From NCBI RefSeq assembly GCF_025660475.1, contig NZ_JAOUSF010000001.1, forward strand, positions 558,001 to 622,000: a stretch of DNA of 64,000 nt. The letters run 5' to 3'. A program made the position numbers and the translations under genes. The DNA is from Perspicuibacillus lycopersici. GTDB taxonomy: Bacteria > Bacillota > Bacilli > Bacillales > Caldibacillaceae. Positions 1-9,345 of the stretch are shown in pieces (within the stretch, counting starts at the first letter, position 1; each line of letters opens with the position of its first letter). The notes under the pieces are model-generated. The model did no database searches and was not told where the DNA came from. It saw only the letters and a program-made list of their open reading frames with translations.

Positions 1-29
1 CAGCCATAGGAGAATACAAAAAGGCATAA
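1..29 (+). CDS. 3' end of an upstream gene, possibly gerPB (partial)
   Basis: The first 29 bases can be read in one frame as AIGEYKKA followed by TAA, ending 44 bases before the gerPC start. In known gerP operons the gene before gerPC is gerPB, so this could be its last codons. The stretch is too short to recognise by sequence, and another frame also reads to a stop at 43. The assignment rests on operon order only. Confidence 0.25.
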
Positions 30-73
30 AGCTGAAGAATTAGTTGCGCACATCCATAAGGAGGAATACTGCA

Positions 74-706
74 TTGCAAAATGATTTGTATTATTACTTA
101 AATCAATTAGCTGCCCAAATTCAAAAACAAGAAGCAAAGATTAAGGTATTAGAAGACGCACAATCCGATATGAAGCAATTACTAGAATCCTTGAAAAATA
201 ATCAAGCTGTAAATATTGAACGGATTGATTATCATTTTGACCAATTAAAAATTGAAAAGCTTGAAGGAACATTAAACATTGGCGTTAATCCAAATGACCT
301 TCAAAACCTAGATGAATTTGCTGTCGGTTCTAACCAAGTTTTTCCGCAAGCATCACATAAATTTAATCCAGAAATGATAAATTATTTAGAAAATGAGCTA
401 CTTGCTTACATGGATAATGAAGTTCCACAAATGGTTGATGAAACGAAACGTGAATTTGGTCTACAATTAGATGATTCCTACACGGAATTTATTAAGCAAG
501 ACATTAGAAACCAATTAAAGCAGCGCATTGATTATTATTTGCGCCAACCAGCAAATATGAAGGAAAATATTTCGAATCAAGAAAGACAAGATCAAATTAT
601 TTTTGCGATTCAAAACGATATTAAACAAGCAATCAATTCATTCTTTAGCCAATTTCCGATGAAGGGGGATGAAAGTAGCGATGATTTTCGAAGTGACCAA
701 TCATGA
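74..706 (+). CDS. gerPC: Spore germination protein GerPC
   Basis: GerP proteins are made in the mother cell and let nutrient germinants pass the spore coat. The 210-residue product has a coiled-coil N-terminal third (roughly residues 10-55, rich in Q, K, E and L) followed by a domain with the GerPC-like segment EKLEGTLNIGVNP, and a charged C-terminus. The start is placed at TTG 74 because AAGGAGG lies at 58-64 with 9-base spacing; an earlier in-frame TTG at 44 has no such site. It overlaps gerPD by 26 bases, which suggests translational coupling. Family and operon context make the call firm. Confidence 0.9.
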   Translation: MQNDLYYYLNQLAAQIQKQEAKIKVLEDAQSDMKQLLESLKNNQAVNIERIDYHFDQLKIEKLEGTLNIGVNPNDLQNLDEFAVGSNQVFPQASHKFNPEMINYLENELLAYMDNEVPQMVDETKREFGLQLDDSYTEFIKQDIRNQLKQRIDYYLRQPANMKENISNQERQDQIIFAIQNDIKQAINSFFSQFPMKGDESSDDFRSDQS

Positions 707-860
707 TTTATGTGTAGGAAAAATAAATATTTTAGGAGTTTCTAGCTCTTCCCTCGTACTTGTCGGTGATACGAATTCGATTCAATTAGTGTCTGCTTTT
801 GACACACCACCTGAATCGTTAATTATTGGACCGTTAGTACCGTTAGCACCAGGAGGTTAA
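681..860 (+). CDS. gerPD: Spore germination protein GerPD
   Basis: This 59-residue protein carries the family hallmarks: the central GVSSSSLVLVGD segment and the FDTPPESLIIGPLVPLAP tail, both very close to B. subtilis GerPD as remembered. It is one of the small Ser-rich GerP proteins needed for coat permeability. An ATG at 669 is also in frame, but the purine-rich AAGGGGG at 662-668 abuts it, so ATG 681 with 12-base spacing is preferred and gives the usual family length. It starts inside the end of gerPC and is followed 10 bases later by gerPE. Confidence 0.9.
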   Translation: MIFEVTNHDLCVGKINILGVSSSSLVLVGDTNSIQLVSAFDTPPESLIIGPLVPLAPGG

Positions 861-870
861 TGAATTTCCT

Positions 871-1242
871 ATGTTAAAACGTATTTCACATGTAAACTCA
901 ATTGATGTAACCTCTATCACTTTTAGTTCATTCTTACAAATTGGCGATTCGAAAGAAATCGATGCTTATTCGAGAGCGTTAGCTGTTCAAAGAGAAGAAA
1001 CGATTTTCCATGGAAAAGAAGGCAGATTTAAAGACTATGATGTTTTTTCTATCCCACTTTTTCTCCCCCCACTGGATGAGGAAATCATTTCGGTAACAAA
1101 TAATCAAAAAAATCACATTCATGTAGGCGAACTAAAAATAATTGGTCTTTCCTCGTCAAGCATTGCTCATATCGGTAATAATGAACGACTTTATGCAGAA
1201 GCAAGAATAAAGCATATTCGGCATATAACCCCAAACATATAA
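871..1242 (+). CDS. gerPE: Spore germination protein GerPE
   Basis: The 123-residue product begins MLKRISHVNSIDV and contains two copies of the GerP-type pattern: SSFLQIGD near residue 25 and GLSSSSIAHIGN near residue 98. This matches the GerPE family, a component of the spore-permeability system. GGAGG lies just upstream, overlapping the end of gerPD, and the gene directly follows gerPD. The rest of the operon continues downstream with an unexpected short gene before gerPF. Confidence 0.88.
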   Translation: MLKRISHVNSIDVTSITFSSFLQIGDSKEIDAYSRALAVQREETIFHGKEGRFKDYDVFSIPLFLPPLDEEIISVTNNQKNHIHVGELKIIGLSSSSIAHIGNNERLYAEARIKHIRHITPNI

Positions 1243-1261
1243 AGAGGAATATCTGAAAACA

Positions 1262-1399
1262 TTGAACTTCTATATCCGCAGAAGCATAGTCTATTTTAGG
1301 AAAGTAAAAGATAACGATGGATTCGCGTTTTTTTCCTTTGGAGATAATCAAAATATTTCTCAAATGTCTTCTGCAGTTTTTAAGAAGAAAGATTTATAA
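1262..1399 (+). CDS. Short GerPB-like protein between gerPE and gerPF
   Basis: A 45-residue reading frame starting at TTG 1262 encodes a protein beginning MNFYIRRSIVYFRKVKDN and continuing with FFSFGDNQNISQMSS. The MNFYI start and the spacing to an F/I-G-x-x-x-I segment resemble GerPB, whose B. subtilis form I recall as starting MNFYINQTIQIN with an LQIGSAGSI segment. AAAGAGG at 1241-1247 is 14 bases away, which is long; a CTG at 1253 would be better spaced. It sits in the 218-base gap between gerPE and gerPF, same strand. The gene is shorter than GerPB (about 70 residues) and could be a decayed paralog. No database comparison was possible. Confidence 0.5.
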   Translation: MNFYIRRSIVYFRKVKDNDGFAFFSFGDNQNISQMSSAVFKKKDL

Positions 1400-1460
1400 T
1401 TAAATTATTCCGAATCACATAGTTTTCCCATTTTAGATATTTCGATAAAGGATGTATATT

Positions 1461-1679
1461 ATGCCGGCTTTAATTGGATCTATTCAAATTGTCAATGTGG
1501 GTGGCGGAATTGTTAATGTTGGTGATAGCCTAAACATATCTCCAAAATCAAATTCGAAATCAAATAATGGATCTGGTTCAAGCAATACAGGTGGCTTAAT
1601 TATGACAAACAATGGTTTGAATGCAACGAACGCAATTGATCCAGATATCGTCGATCAACCAACCACAGCAAATGCTTAA
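1461..1679 (+). CDS. gerPF: Spore germination protein GerPF (GerPA/GerPF family)
   Basis: The 72-residue product starts MPALIGSIQIVNVGGGIVNV and has the family segment GDSLNISPKSNSKSNNGSG followed by an ATNAIDPDIVDQ tail. This is the GerPA/GerPF family, and its place at the end of the operon fits gerPF. The start is ATG 1461, preceded by AAAGGATG at 1448-1453; an ATG at 1452 overlaps that ribosome binding site and is disfavoured. The gene is followed immediately by a strong inverted repeat. Confidence 0.9.
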   Translation: MPALIGSIQIVNVGGGIVNVGDSLNISPKSNSKSNNGSGSSNTGGLIMTNNGLNATNAIDPDIVDQPTTANA

Positions 1680-1710
1680 AGGGCTTGAGATAGCATGATC
1701 TCAAGCCCTT
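1679..1710. terminator. Hairpin between gerPF and addA
   Basis: A perfect 13-bp inverted repeat (AAGGGCTTGAGAT and its complement) with a 6-base loop begins in the gerPF stop codon. It separates the convergent gerPF and addA genes. There is no clear T-run beyond the paired TT, so it may act as a bidirectional terminator or as an mRNA 3'-end stabiliser. Confidence 0.7.
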
Positions 1711-1743
1711 GCATTCATGATGCTTCACTTTTTACGTTAAAGG

Positions 1744-4700
1744 TTATTCGTTAACCGATAATAGATGGCCACCATCGAAAAAGAATAAATATGTTTCATG
1801 TAATGGTTCTTTTAATATTGACTCAATTGCACGCTTATATAATTCCATTTGTGTTTTATAACGTGCTAGGAGCACTGGCTCCGCTTCAGTAAATCCGCCA
1901 GGAAAGCGATTTGTAATTTGATCTGTTTTAAAATCGAGCAATACTAATCCTTCCTCGTCTTTAAATAAACAATCAATGATACCTTGAATAAAGACTGGCT
2001 CCTCCGATTCCTTCCAATCAGAATAAATTTCAGAAGAGCTTAAAGAAAAGCTGAATGGGAGCTCGCGCTTCATCCAGTGAGCTTTCAGTAAACGGATGCC
2101 TAGCTTCGTATCAAATAAGGCAAGAATTTCCTCTATATCGATAACAGCTGCCTCTTCCAGCGTTAATAATTCTTTCGCTTGCATCTGTGCAATTTGCTCT
2201 TGAATGGAGGATTTAGTTGGCATTTTCGTCAAATCGATATGTTGCATCACCATATGCATAGCTGTTCCTCTTTCTGCTGGTGTAAGCTTCTTTTCCTGCA
2301 GAAATTTCGGTCTTGTTATAATTGGCTTTTTAAATGTGCGTACAATATCTTCACCACTTTGAAAATCTTGGATTTCTTTTGCACGCTTTAGCTCCGAAAC
2401 CGATTGTTTGCTACGACTTTCCGTTGCTTGCTGATGTGCATATTTCCATGTTAATTGGTGGATCAGCTTTCCTCTATTTTCTGATTCGAATGGTACAGGC
2501 TCTGCTTTTTTTACAAGCTCTAAAAACTGTTCCTCTTCGGATTCATTTAGTAATTGACCGCCAGCCATTTCTTGCTCATTTACAAGGAGTACCTTCCATT
2601 TAGAAGGATGATTCCAAATAGCTAAATTATATCGCTCATTTTCACTATTCCTCTCTAAACGTAGAAGATCGCTATCTCGATGTCTAATCAATGCAGGTCC
2701 AACCCAATCCAGATAGTTATCACTTTTCATTCGGTCATAATCTGCTAACAGCCAGGAATTGATAGCTAAATGCTTTTGCCATTTATCCAATAACTTATCC
2801 AATTGCTTCGTTGAGCCCACTAAATAAAGCTTTTCCTTCGCTCGTGTTAAAGCTACGTATAGGACGCGCATTTCCTCAGCCACTAATTCTAGACGTTTCT
2901 TACGAACAATCGCCATATTAAACAAGGATGGATAAGTAATTTGCTTTTCTGGGTTAAAATAATTGGTAGCAAATCCATAATCTTTATCAAATAAATACGC
3001 TTTTCGAAGGTCCATCATATTAAACTTACGATTCAGTCCAGCAATAAACACGACTGGAAATTCCAACCCTTTACTACTATGAATCGTCATAATCCGAACC
3101 ACATCTTCTTGTTCTCCTAAACTTCTAGCTACTCCTAAATCTTCGCCACGATCCTGCATCTTTTCAATAAATCGTAAAAAGCGGAACAGCCCGCGGAAGG
3201 AAGTAGCCTCATAGGCACGTGCCCGATCATAAAGTGCCCGAAGGTTCGCTTGTCGCTGTTTACCTCCTGGTAGACCACCGACATAATCATAAAATTTCGT
3301 ATCCCTATATAGCTGCCAAATGAGATCTGCTAATGCTCCTTGTCTTGCCATTGTACGCCAAGCTTTCAATTGATTTGCAAATAATGACAGCTTTTCTTGA
3401 ATGACTGTCTCTAGCTCTGTATTCACATGTAGCATGAGAAAAGATTTCACAGCCTCATAATAACTCACCTTTTTAGCATGAATGCGAATTTGTGCCAATT
3501 CCTCTTCCGTTAAACCAAAAATAGGAGATCGTAACACGGCAGCAAGTGGAATATCTTGATAAGGATTATCAATTACCTTCAGTAACGATACCATAACCGA
3601 TACTTCCGCAGCGTTAAAATAACCTGTTGAAATATTAGCATAGGAGGGGATGCCTGCTTCTTTAAACTCCTCAATAAATTGCGGTGCCCATGTAAATGAC
3701 CGAAGTAAAATAACGATATCCTTATATTGAAGCGGTCGGTAGCTTTTCGTTTTCGGATCGAATACTTGCTGCTTTTTATCCATTAAATCTTGGATTTTCC
3801 TTGCAACAAATCGCGATTCCATTTGGGATTGTTCCAGCTCTTCTTTACTGAATGCATCTGTTTCTTCCTCGTTATCCTCTAAATCCCCATCTGTTTCCTT
3901 TTCTCCATTGTCCTTATGAATAATTGCTAATTCAATAGGATAATCTTCTGTTTCCGGATATGGTGCACCTTTTTTTAATTCTGCAGCTTCATCATATGCA
4001 ATTTCTCCGACCGAGATGCCCATTAGCTGTTTAAAAAGAAAGTTTGTGCCATCAAGTACCTCACTGCGGCTCCGGAAATTTTGCGCTAAGTCGATTCGTA
4101 ATCCACTATTATTGCCATCCTTCGTAAATCGTAAATACTTTGCTAGAAATAGATTTGGCTCTGCCAGACGGAAACGATAAATTGACTGTTTTACATCCCC
4201 AACCATAAATAAATTTCCAGATACTTCGCTAGGACGCTTCACCAAGTGCAATATTGTTTCTTGGACCATATTCGTATCTTGATACTCATCAATATATACT
4301 TCTTTAAATTGATTTCGATATTGTAGTGCCGTTTCCGATGGTACAATTTCTCCCGTTCGCTTATCCTTCTTGCCTAATATTTGGATGGCAAAATGCTCTA
4401 AATCCGAAAAATCTACTAACCCTTTGTCTTTTTTTAAATGCTCAAATCGGCTAGCAAAAGCACGCACTAAATCGATTAATGTTGCCACAGGCTGCTTCAT
4501 TTCTTGCAAATCCTTTACAAAGCTTTCTGGCTTACGGGAAAACAATTCATCCTTTAATTTTTGGATAATAGTTTTTCCTTCATCCCGAATTACTTTAGAT
4601 TGTTCTACTAAATCTTTATCATATTCATCGCCACGGCAAGTTTTTAATTTTGAGAAGGAGTAGTTTTGAAATCGCTCATATAAGGCTACAAAAGATTCAT

Positions 4701-5520
4701 TTTTCGCATCCATCAGCTGATCGACGATTGCGATATCGTCAAGAAAATTTTCTGCCCTTTTGTCTGGGCCACCAGGTAATTTTGTCATTTCGTAGCCATT
4801 TTCAAATAATCGTCTTGCTTCCGTTAATTGCAATTCAATATCAAATAATAATGGTTTAATAAAAGGCAATTCCTCAATGGACTGCCCCATTGATACATCA
4901 TAGACAGCAATTAAATCACGTAGCCATTGCTCTGGATCTGGATTAGAACGGGAAAATTCATATAATGTTAATATCAGCTTTTGTAAGCCGGCATCACTAC
5001 GATCATTCGTAAAAATATCTACGACTTGGAAAAATGCTTCATTATTCGGTTTCCCATACTCTTCCTCAAGCAATCCTTCTACTGCTTCATCTTTTAATAG
5101 TAAGCTTTCTGTTTTGTCGGCAATCCGAAAGCCCGGGTCTATATCAATTAAATAGTAATATTTTTTAACAACATTTAAACAAAACGAGTGCAGTGTTGAT
5201 ATGGATGCATTATTCAACAAACTCAATTGTTTTCTAAGATGATGAGAATATGGATTTTTGCTTATTTCCTTTTCTAATGCCACACCAATACGATGTCTCA
5301 TTTCTGCAGCAGAAGCATTGGTAAAGGTAGCTACTAATAACTCGTCGACATTGATTGGATCGTCCTCATTGAGTACTTTTTGAATAATCCTTTCGACAAG
5401 GACTGCGGTCTTTCCTGATCCTGCTGCAGCAGCTACTAATATATCGCTTCCGCCAGCATGAATTGCCCTCCACTGGTCATCGGTCCATGTTACATCTATT
5501 GGTTTCATTGGTATCGTCAT
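1744..5520 (-). CDS. addA: ATP-dependent helicase/nuclease subunit A (AddA)
   Basis: AddA is the helicase-nuclease half of AddAB, which processes double-strand DNA ends for recombination. The 1,258-residue protein has a Walker A motif (AAAGSGKTAVLV, residues 31-42), a UvrD-type YIDEYQDTN motif II in its middle third, the DVVRIMTIHSSKGLEFPV helicase motif, and a C-terminal RecB-like nuclease motif LLDFKTDQ. It overlaps the addB stop by four bases (ATGA), so the two are translationally coupled. Length and motifs are typical of Bacillus AddA. Confidence 0.97.
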   Translation of the reverse strand: MTIPMKPIDVTWTDDQWRAIHAGGSDILVAAAAGSGKTAVLVERIIQKVLNEDDPINVDELLVATFTNASAAEMRHRIGVALEKEISKNPYSHHLRKQLSLLNNASISTLHSFCLNVVKKYYYLIDIDPGFRIADKTESLLLKDEAVEGLLEEEYGKPNNEAFFQVVDIFTNDRSDAGLQKLILTLYEFSRSNPDPEQWLRDLIAVYDVSMGQSIEELPFIKPLLFDIELQLTEARRLFENGYEMTKLPGGPDKRAENFLDDIAIVDQLMDAKNESFVALYERFQNYSFSKLKTCRGDEYDKDLVEQSKVIRDEGKTIIQKLKDELFSRKPESFVKDLQEMKQPVATLIDLVRAFASRFEHLKKDKGLVDFSDLEHFAIQILGKKDKRTGEIVPSETALQYRNQFKEVYIDEYQDTNMVQETILHLVKRPSEVSGNLFMVGDVKQSIYRFRLAEPNLFLAKYLRFTKDGNNSGLRIDLAQNFRSRSEVLDGTNFLFKQLMGISVGEIAYDEAAELKKGAPYPETEDYPIELAIIHKDNGEKETDGDLEDNEEETDAFSKEELEQSQMESRFVARKIQDLMDKKQQVFDPKTKSYRPLQYKDIVILLRSFTWAPQFIEEFKEAGIPSYANISTGYFNAAEVSVMVSLLKVIDNPYQDIPLAAVLRSPIFGLTEEELAQIRIHAKKVSYYEAVKSFLMLHVNTELETVIQEKLSLFANQLKAWRTMARQGALADLIWQLYRDTKFYDYVGGLPGGKQRQANLRALYDRARAYEATSFRGLFRFLRFIEKMQDRGEDLGVARSLGEQEDVVRIMTIHSSKGLEFPVVFIAGLNRKFNMMDLRKAYLFDKDYGFATNYFNPEKQITYPSLFNMAIVRKKRLELVAEEMRVLYVALTRAKEKLYLVGSTKQLDKLLDKWQKHLAINSWLLADYDRMKSDNYLDWVGPALIRHRDSDLLRLERNSENERYNLAIWNHPSKWKVLLVNEQEMAGGQLLNESEEEQFLELVKKAEPVPFESENRGKLIHQLTWKYAHQQATESRSKQSVSELKRAKEIQDFQSGEDIVRTFKKPIITRPKFLQEKKLTPAERGTAMHMVMQHIDLTKMPTKSSIQEQIAQMQAKELLTLEEAAVIDIEEILALFDTKLGIRLLKAHWMKRELPFSFSLSSSEIYSDWKESEEPVFIQGIIDCLFKDEEGLVLLDFKTDQITNRFPGGFTEAEPVLLARYKTQMELYKRAIESILKEPLHETYLFFFDGGHLLSVNE

Positions 5521-8500
5521 TTTACTAGCGCTCCCTTCACAAGCTCTAACGCTTCCCCACTTTTTAATGAAGGTAGTTGTCGATAATTATTTTCCTTCAA
5601 TGTTTCATCAAATTGACAAACAGATTTAAACGGACAAAAAGTACAAGGCGTTTTATCCTTTAACTTATATGGCGCAATATCTACATTTCCTTCGACAATT
5701 TCATTTCCTGTTTTCTCAAAAATTTGATGAACATATTGTCGTAACTGGGTAAATTCTTCTTCAGATGCTGCTTTACTTCTTGCAGTTAACGTACCGTCGG
5801 TCTTTTTCAAGCCTGCCGATATAATTTTCGATTCTCCGCTCTCTAAAGTTTCATCCATCATCCGAACGACTTCTGGATCCGAAAGGACAAGTCCATTCAT
5901 CTTAAACCGTTTCAATATTTCTTCTTCAATTTCATCTACCGTTAAAAGCTTTTTACTTTTAATTAACGGATTATGAATATGGAAATACAATACACCGGCA
6001 GGGCTTGCTTTTTGCCCAACTAATTTATCAGAATAACGGATTAAAATATCTAAGTACGTAAGCATCTGTAATGCAAGTCCGTAATAAACTTCTCCTAAAT
6101 GCAAATCTCTATTACTAGACTTATAATCAATCACACGTAAAAATACACCACGATCATTTTTTGCCTGATCGATTCGATCAATTCGTCCAACAAGCTCCAT
6201 TTTCGTCCCATTTTTCAATTGGAATTGAACGGGAGGTAGATCTCCCTTTGGACCAAAGGCTACTTCCATTCCAAGCGGTGAAAATCCACTAGCCTTTGCG
6301 TGCTCACTTAGTACTAGTGTAGCACGTAAAATAACCTTTTCTAATTTTCGTTTAATATATTGGTGACGATTCGAACTCATCAAAATTTCATTTTGTAATT
6401 TCGGTGCTAATTTCGTAACAGCATCCATTACTAAAGATTGAATTTGCTTGTGCGTTAACTTTGCCCATTGTAAATTGTTTTCTTGAATTTGATCACTAAT
6501 ATGCTTTAATGCACCATGGAACATTTCTCCGATATCTGGTGCCTCTAAGCGGAATATTTCTCGTTCCCGAAGCTTCAATCCATGCGCTAAAAAGTGAGAA
6601 AATGCACAGCTATTAAACAGTTCCATTCTCGATATACTACCTTGAATAGTTTCTCCATAGAGCTCTTTTCCTGTTTCTTCCGTCAGTCGTTCTGCCTTGT
6701 TCTCAAAAAATAGACTGGATAACACTTTTTCTGCTTCTTTTTTCCTTTCACTTTCTAGCAATAAATTATAGCTATCCCACCAAATAGGGGCAATCGGATA
6801 TTTTCGTTTAAAAGCTTGTAGCTGATTCGTAACATTTGTTAATGTTATATCCCAGTTTACAATATATTCCATTTGCTCTTTTAACGGCAGTTCACTAGGC
6901 TCATTCGTAAAGCTATATTGTCTGCTTTCTGGAAGAATATCCTTTAATCTTTTAATATATGGTGACGGCAGTACAGCCTTTCCCTCTTCATTTGCTAAAG
7001 GATAACTGACAAACAAATGATGGCTTGCCGAAGAAAAAGCTTTATATGCCAAAAATTCTTCATCCATCAGTCTTTCTTTACTTGTTGGGGCAATTTTGAC
7101 ACCGGAAGCTAACATTGCTTCCCGATCTTCATCCGTTAAAACTCCTTCGTCTTGGAATTTCTTCGGCATTACCCCATCATTGACACCAATGACAAACACA
7201 ATTTTTATATCAGAGAGACGAGAAAGCTCTAAATCTGCAATTAATACTTGATCCATTGCCGGTGGAACAAGTGAAAAATGCAAGGATTCCAATCCTGCTT
7301 CAAAAATTTCAGCAAATTGCTTATTCGAAACTTTCTCCTCACCAAGCATTTCAACATATTGATCCAATAGCTCCATAACAGAATTCCATGCTTGTTCATG
7401 CTGACGAGCTAATAATAAATTACCTTGTTCTTCTGCCTCTATTTGCAATTTTTCCAGTTTTGCTGGGATATCTAATTCCTCTAAATATAAATAAAGCGCA
7501 GTACTTAATGCCCTTCCGTCCACCGCCTTTTTAAAGCGGTTCGCTAACCGTAAAATCGGTGCGGAAATTAGCAGACGGCTTTCATTTAGCTCCTGCTCCA
7601 TTTGTTTTTCTTCATTTGTTTGCGGTATGTCAAAATCGAGCCCGCGAAATCTACGATATGACCAACGTTTACTGCTTGTCCATTTTTCCCCTTGAATTCC
7701 ATATGCTAAGCAGTAATTTTCCAGTCTATCCATACGTTCTCGAAGTTGCTCACGATTACCATCTAATGGGAATAGTAAATCAGTTTTTACCGCACGAAAT
7801 ACAGGGTCATATCGCCAATAACCATTAATAATTTCCAATGTTGAACGAATAAGCTCAATTAATGGGTGGTTCAGCATCATCCGCTTTTGATCAATATAGT
7901 ACGGGATTTGATAATCCGTAAATACGGTATCGAATAATTCTTGATATGCTTGCCCATTTCTTACTAAAATAGCAATATCTCGATAGCGATAGTTATGGTC
8001 CCGTACAAAAGAAATAATTTTCCTTCCAATTCCTTCTACTTCTGCGCGAGGATTCACTGCTTCCGCTAGGATAAGATTTGACTCACCATTATATGGGCTT
8101 GCTGGTAAATGCTCAAAATGTCTTTCTAAATAGGCAAGAGATGGGTGCTGAAAGCGAACCTGACTTTGTAATAAAACATCCTCTTCCATTTCAATCGATT
8201 GAACTTCCGCAATTTCATACAATGTACTATACGTACCGCCTGTCATCCGAAATAGACTTAAATCATCAGGGATTCCCTCTGGATAAGCTTGGTCACTATT
8301 TAACGTAATCGTTACACGGCGAGAGTATTTCATTAACTGCTCTATTACGGCATATTCCTGTGGTGTGAAGCTATGGAAACCATCGATATAAATTTCCGCA
8401 TCTTTAAGATAGGTGGATTCTGTAATTTTTTCTGCAAGCAATGCTAAATAATCCTCTGAAGCTAAATATTTGTCACGAATTTGCTCCTCAAATTGCTGAT

Positions 8501-8996
8501 AAATAATCGACAAATCATGTAGCTTGTCTAATAATGCAGGATCTCCCTTTGCCTTTGTTTCCTCACGGGAAGAATAAAGCTCATTAGGAGATATACAATA
8601 GCGTTTAAATTCGGTCAATATACCTTCTATATGATCAATAAACCCAAATTTATCTGCGCTTTGAGAGAAAATCCTCAGCTGCTGTTTATTGTCATTTATA
8701 ATTTTTCTAATGAGCATATTAATCCCATTAGTATTAATATGCAGGCGACTAATCCCACCTGTTTCCTGTAAAATCCTCCATGCCAAACGCGTTAAGCTAA
8801 ATACTTGGAGGCGGAACATTCCATTTATTGCTGGGTTTGTCACCAGCTTATATTCAGACAAAAATGTCATTTGGTCTGGAACAATATAGATGATTGGATT
8901 TCCTTGTGGATTTTCTTGTAAAGAATCCGTCATTTCCTTTACTATGTAGGATGTTTTCCCACTTCCGGAACGGCCGAGAATAAAACGAAGTGACAT
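5517..8996 (-). CDS. addB: ATP-dependent helicase/nuclease subunit B (AddB)
   Basis: This is the partner of AddA in the AddAB end-resection complex. The 1,159-residue protein begins with a Walker A motif (GRSGSGKT, residues 8-15), has the C-terminal nuclease segment GRIDRID followed by VIDYKSS, and carries the four-cysteine iron-sulfur signature: one Cys in LFNSCAFSHF and three in CTFCPFKSVC (about residues 1118-1127). A good AGGAGG precedes the ATG. First gene of the addB-addA operon. Confidence 0.97.
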   Translation of the reverse strand: MSLRFILGRSGSGKTSYIVKEMTDSLQENPQGNPIIYIVPDQMTFLSEYKLVTNPAINGMFRLQVFSLTRLAWRILQETGGISRLHINTNGINMLIRKIINDNKQQLRIFSQSADKFGFIDHIEGILTEFKRYCISPNELYSSREETKAKGDPALLDKLHDLSIIYQQFEEQIRDKYLASEDYLALLAEKITESTYLKDAEIYIDGFHSFTPQEYAVIEQLMKYSRRVTITLNSDQAYPEGIPDDLSLFRMTGGTYSTLYEIAEVQSIEMEEDVLLQSQVRFQHPSLAYLERHFEHLPASPYNGESNLILAEAVNPRAEVEGIGRKIISFVRDHNYRYRDIAILVRNGQAYQELFDTVFTDYQIPYYIDQKRMMLNHPLIELIRSTLEIINGYWRYDPVFRAVKTDLLFPLDGNREQLRERMDRLENYCLAYGIQGEKWTSSKRWSYRRFRGLDFDIPQTNEEKQMEQELNESRLLISAPILRLANRFKKAVDGRALSTALYLYLEELDIPAKLEKLQIEAEEQGNLLLARQHEQAWNSVMELLDQYVEMLGEEKVSNKQFAEIFEAGLESLHFSLVPPAMDQVLIADLELSRLSDIKIVFVIGVNDGVMPKKFQDEGVLTDEDREAMLASGVKIAPTSKERLMDEEFLAYKAFSSASHHLFVSYPLANEEGKAVLPSPYIKRLKDILPESRQYSFTNEPSELPLKEQMEYIVNWDITLTNVTNQLQAFKRKYPIAPIWWDSYNLLLESERKKEAEKVLSSLFFENKAERLTEETGKELYGETIQGSISRMELFNSCAFSHFLAHGLKLREREIFRLEAPDIGEMFHGALKHISDQIQENNLQWAKLTHKQIQSLVMDAVTKLAPKLQNEILMSSNRHQYIKRKLEKVILRATLVLSEHAKASGFSPLGMEVAFGPKGDLPPVQFQLKNGTKMELVGRIDRIDQAKNDRGVFLRVIDYKSSNRDLHLGEVYYGLALQMLTYLDILIRYSDKLVGQKASPAGVLYFHIHNPLIKSKKLLTVDEIEEEILKRFKMNGLVLSDPEVVRMMDETLESGESKIISAGLKKTDGTLTARSKAASEEEFTQLRQYVHQIFEKTGNEIVEGNVDIAPYKLKDKTPCTFCPFKSVCQFDETLKENNYRQLPSLKSGEALELVKGALVK

Positions 8997-9345
8997 ACAA
9001 CTACCTCCTATTTTTCATTTGTCTGAGGTAAAGAATTGTTTATTTTTTATTTGTTTTGGCTGTTTTCAAACGATTGTTGCTATTTATAAATAGCTAGAAA
9101 GACCCAAACAATATTAATTATCATATGAAAGAACAATAATCCTAGTTTAATTATTTTCGATAGTTACACTACCATTTTTCAAGTAAATATCCTCTTCTAT
9201 TCTAACAATATCCAAACATAAATTCGACTATTTTATACTGGAAATAGTCAATGTGAACAGATCGCGTTTTTTTCCTAATTTCCTATAGTATACAACGTAC
9301 CTTCTAGCCGTAAACAGAATAGGCTATGTGCGAGGTGAGTATCGT
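8997..9345. other. Intergenic region between addB and the MFS gene
   Basis: This 349-base AT-rich stretch carries the divergent promoters of addB and the MFS gene. It includes a perfect 16-bp palindrome GCTATTTATAAATAGC at 9079-9094, about 85 bases upstream of addB. I see no open frame with a ribosome binding site and no clear ComK box here. Confidence 0.5.
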
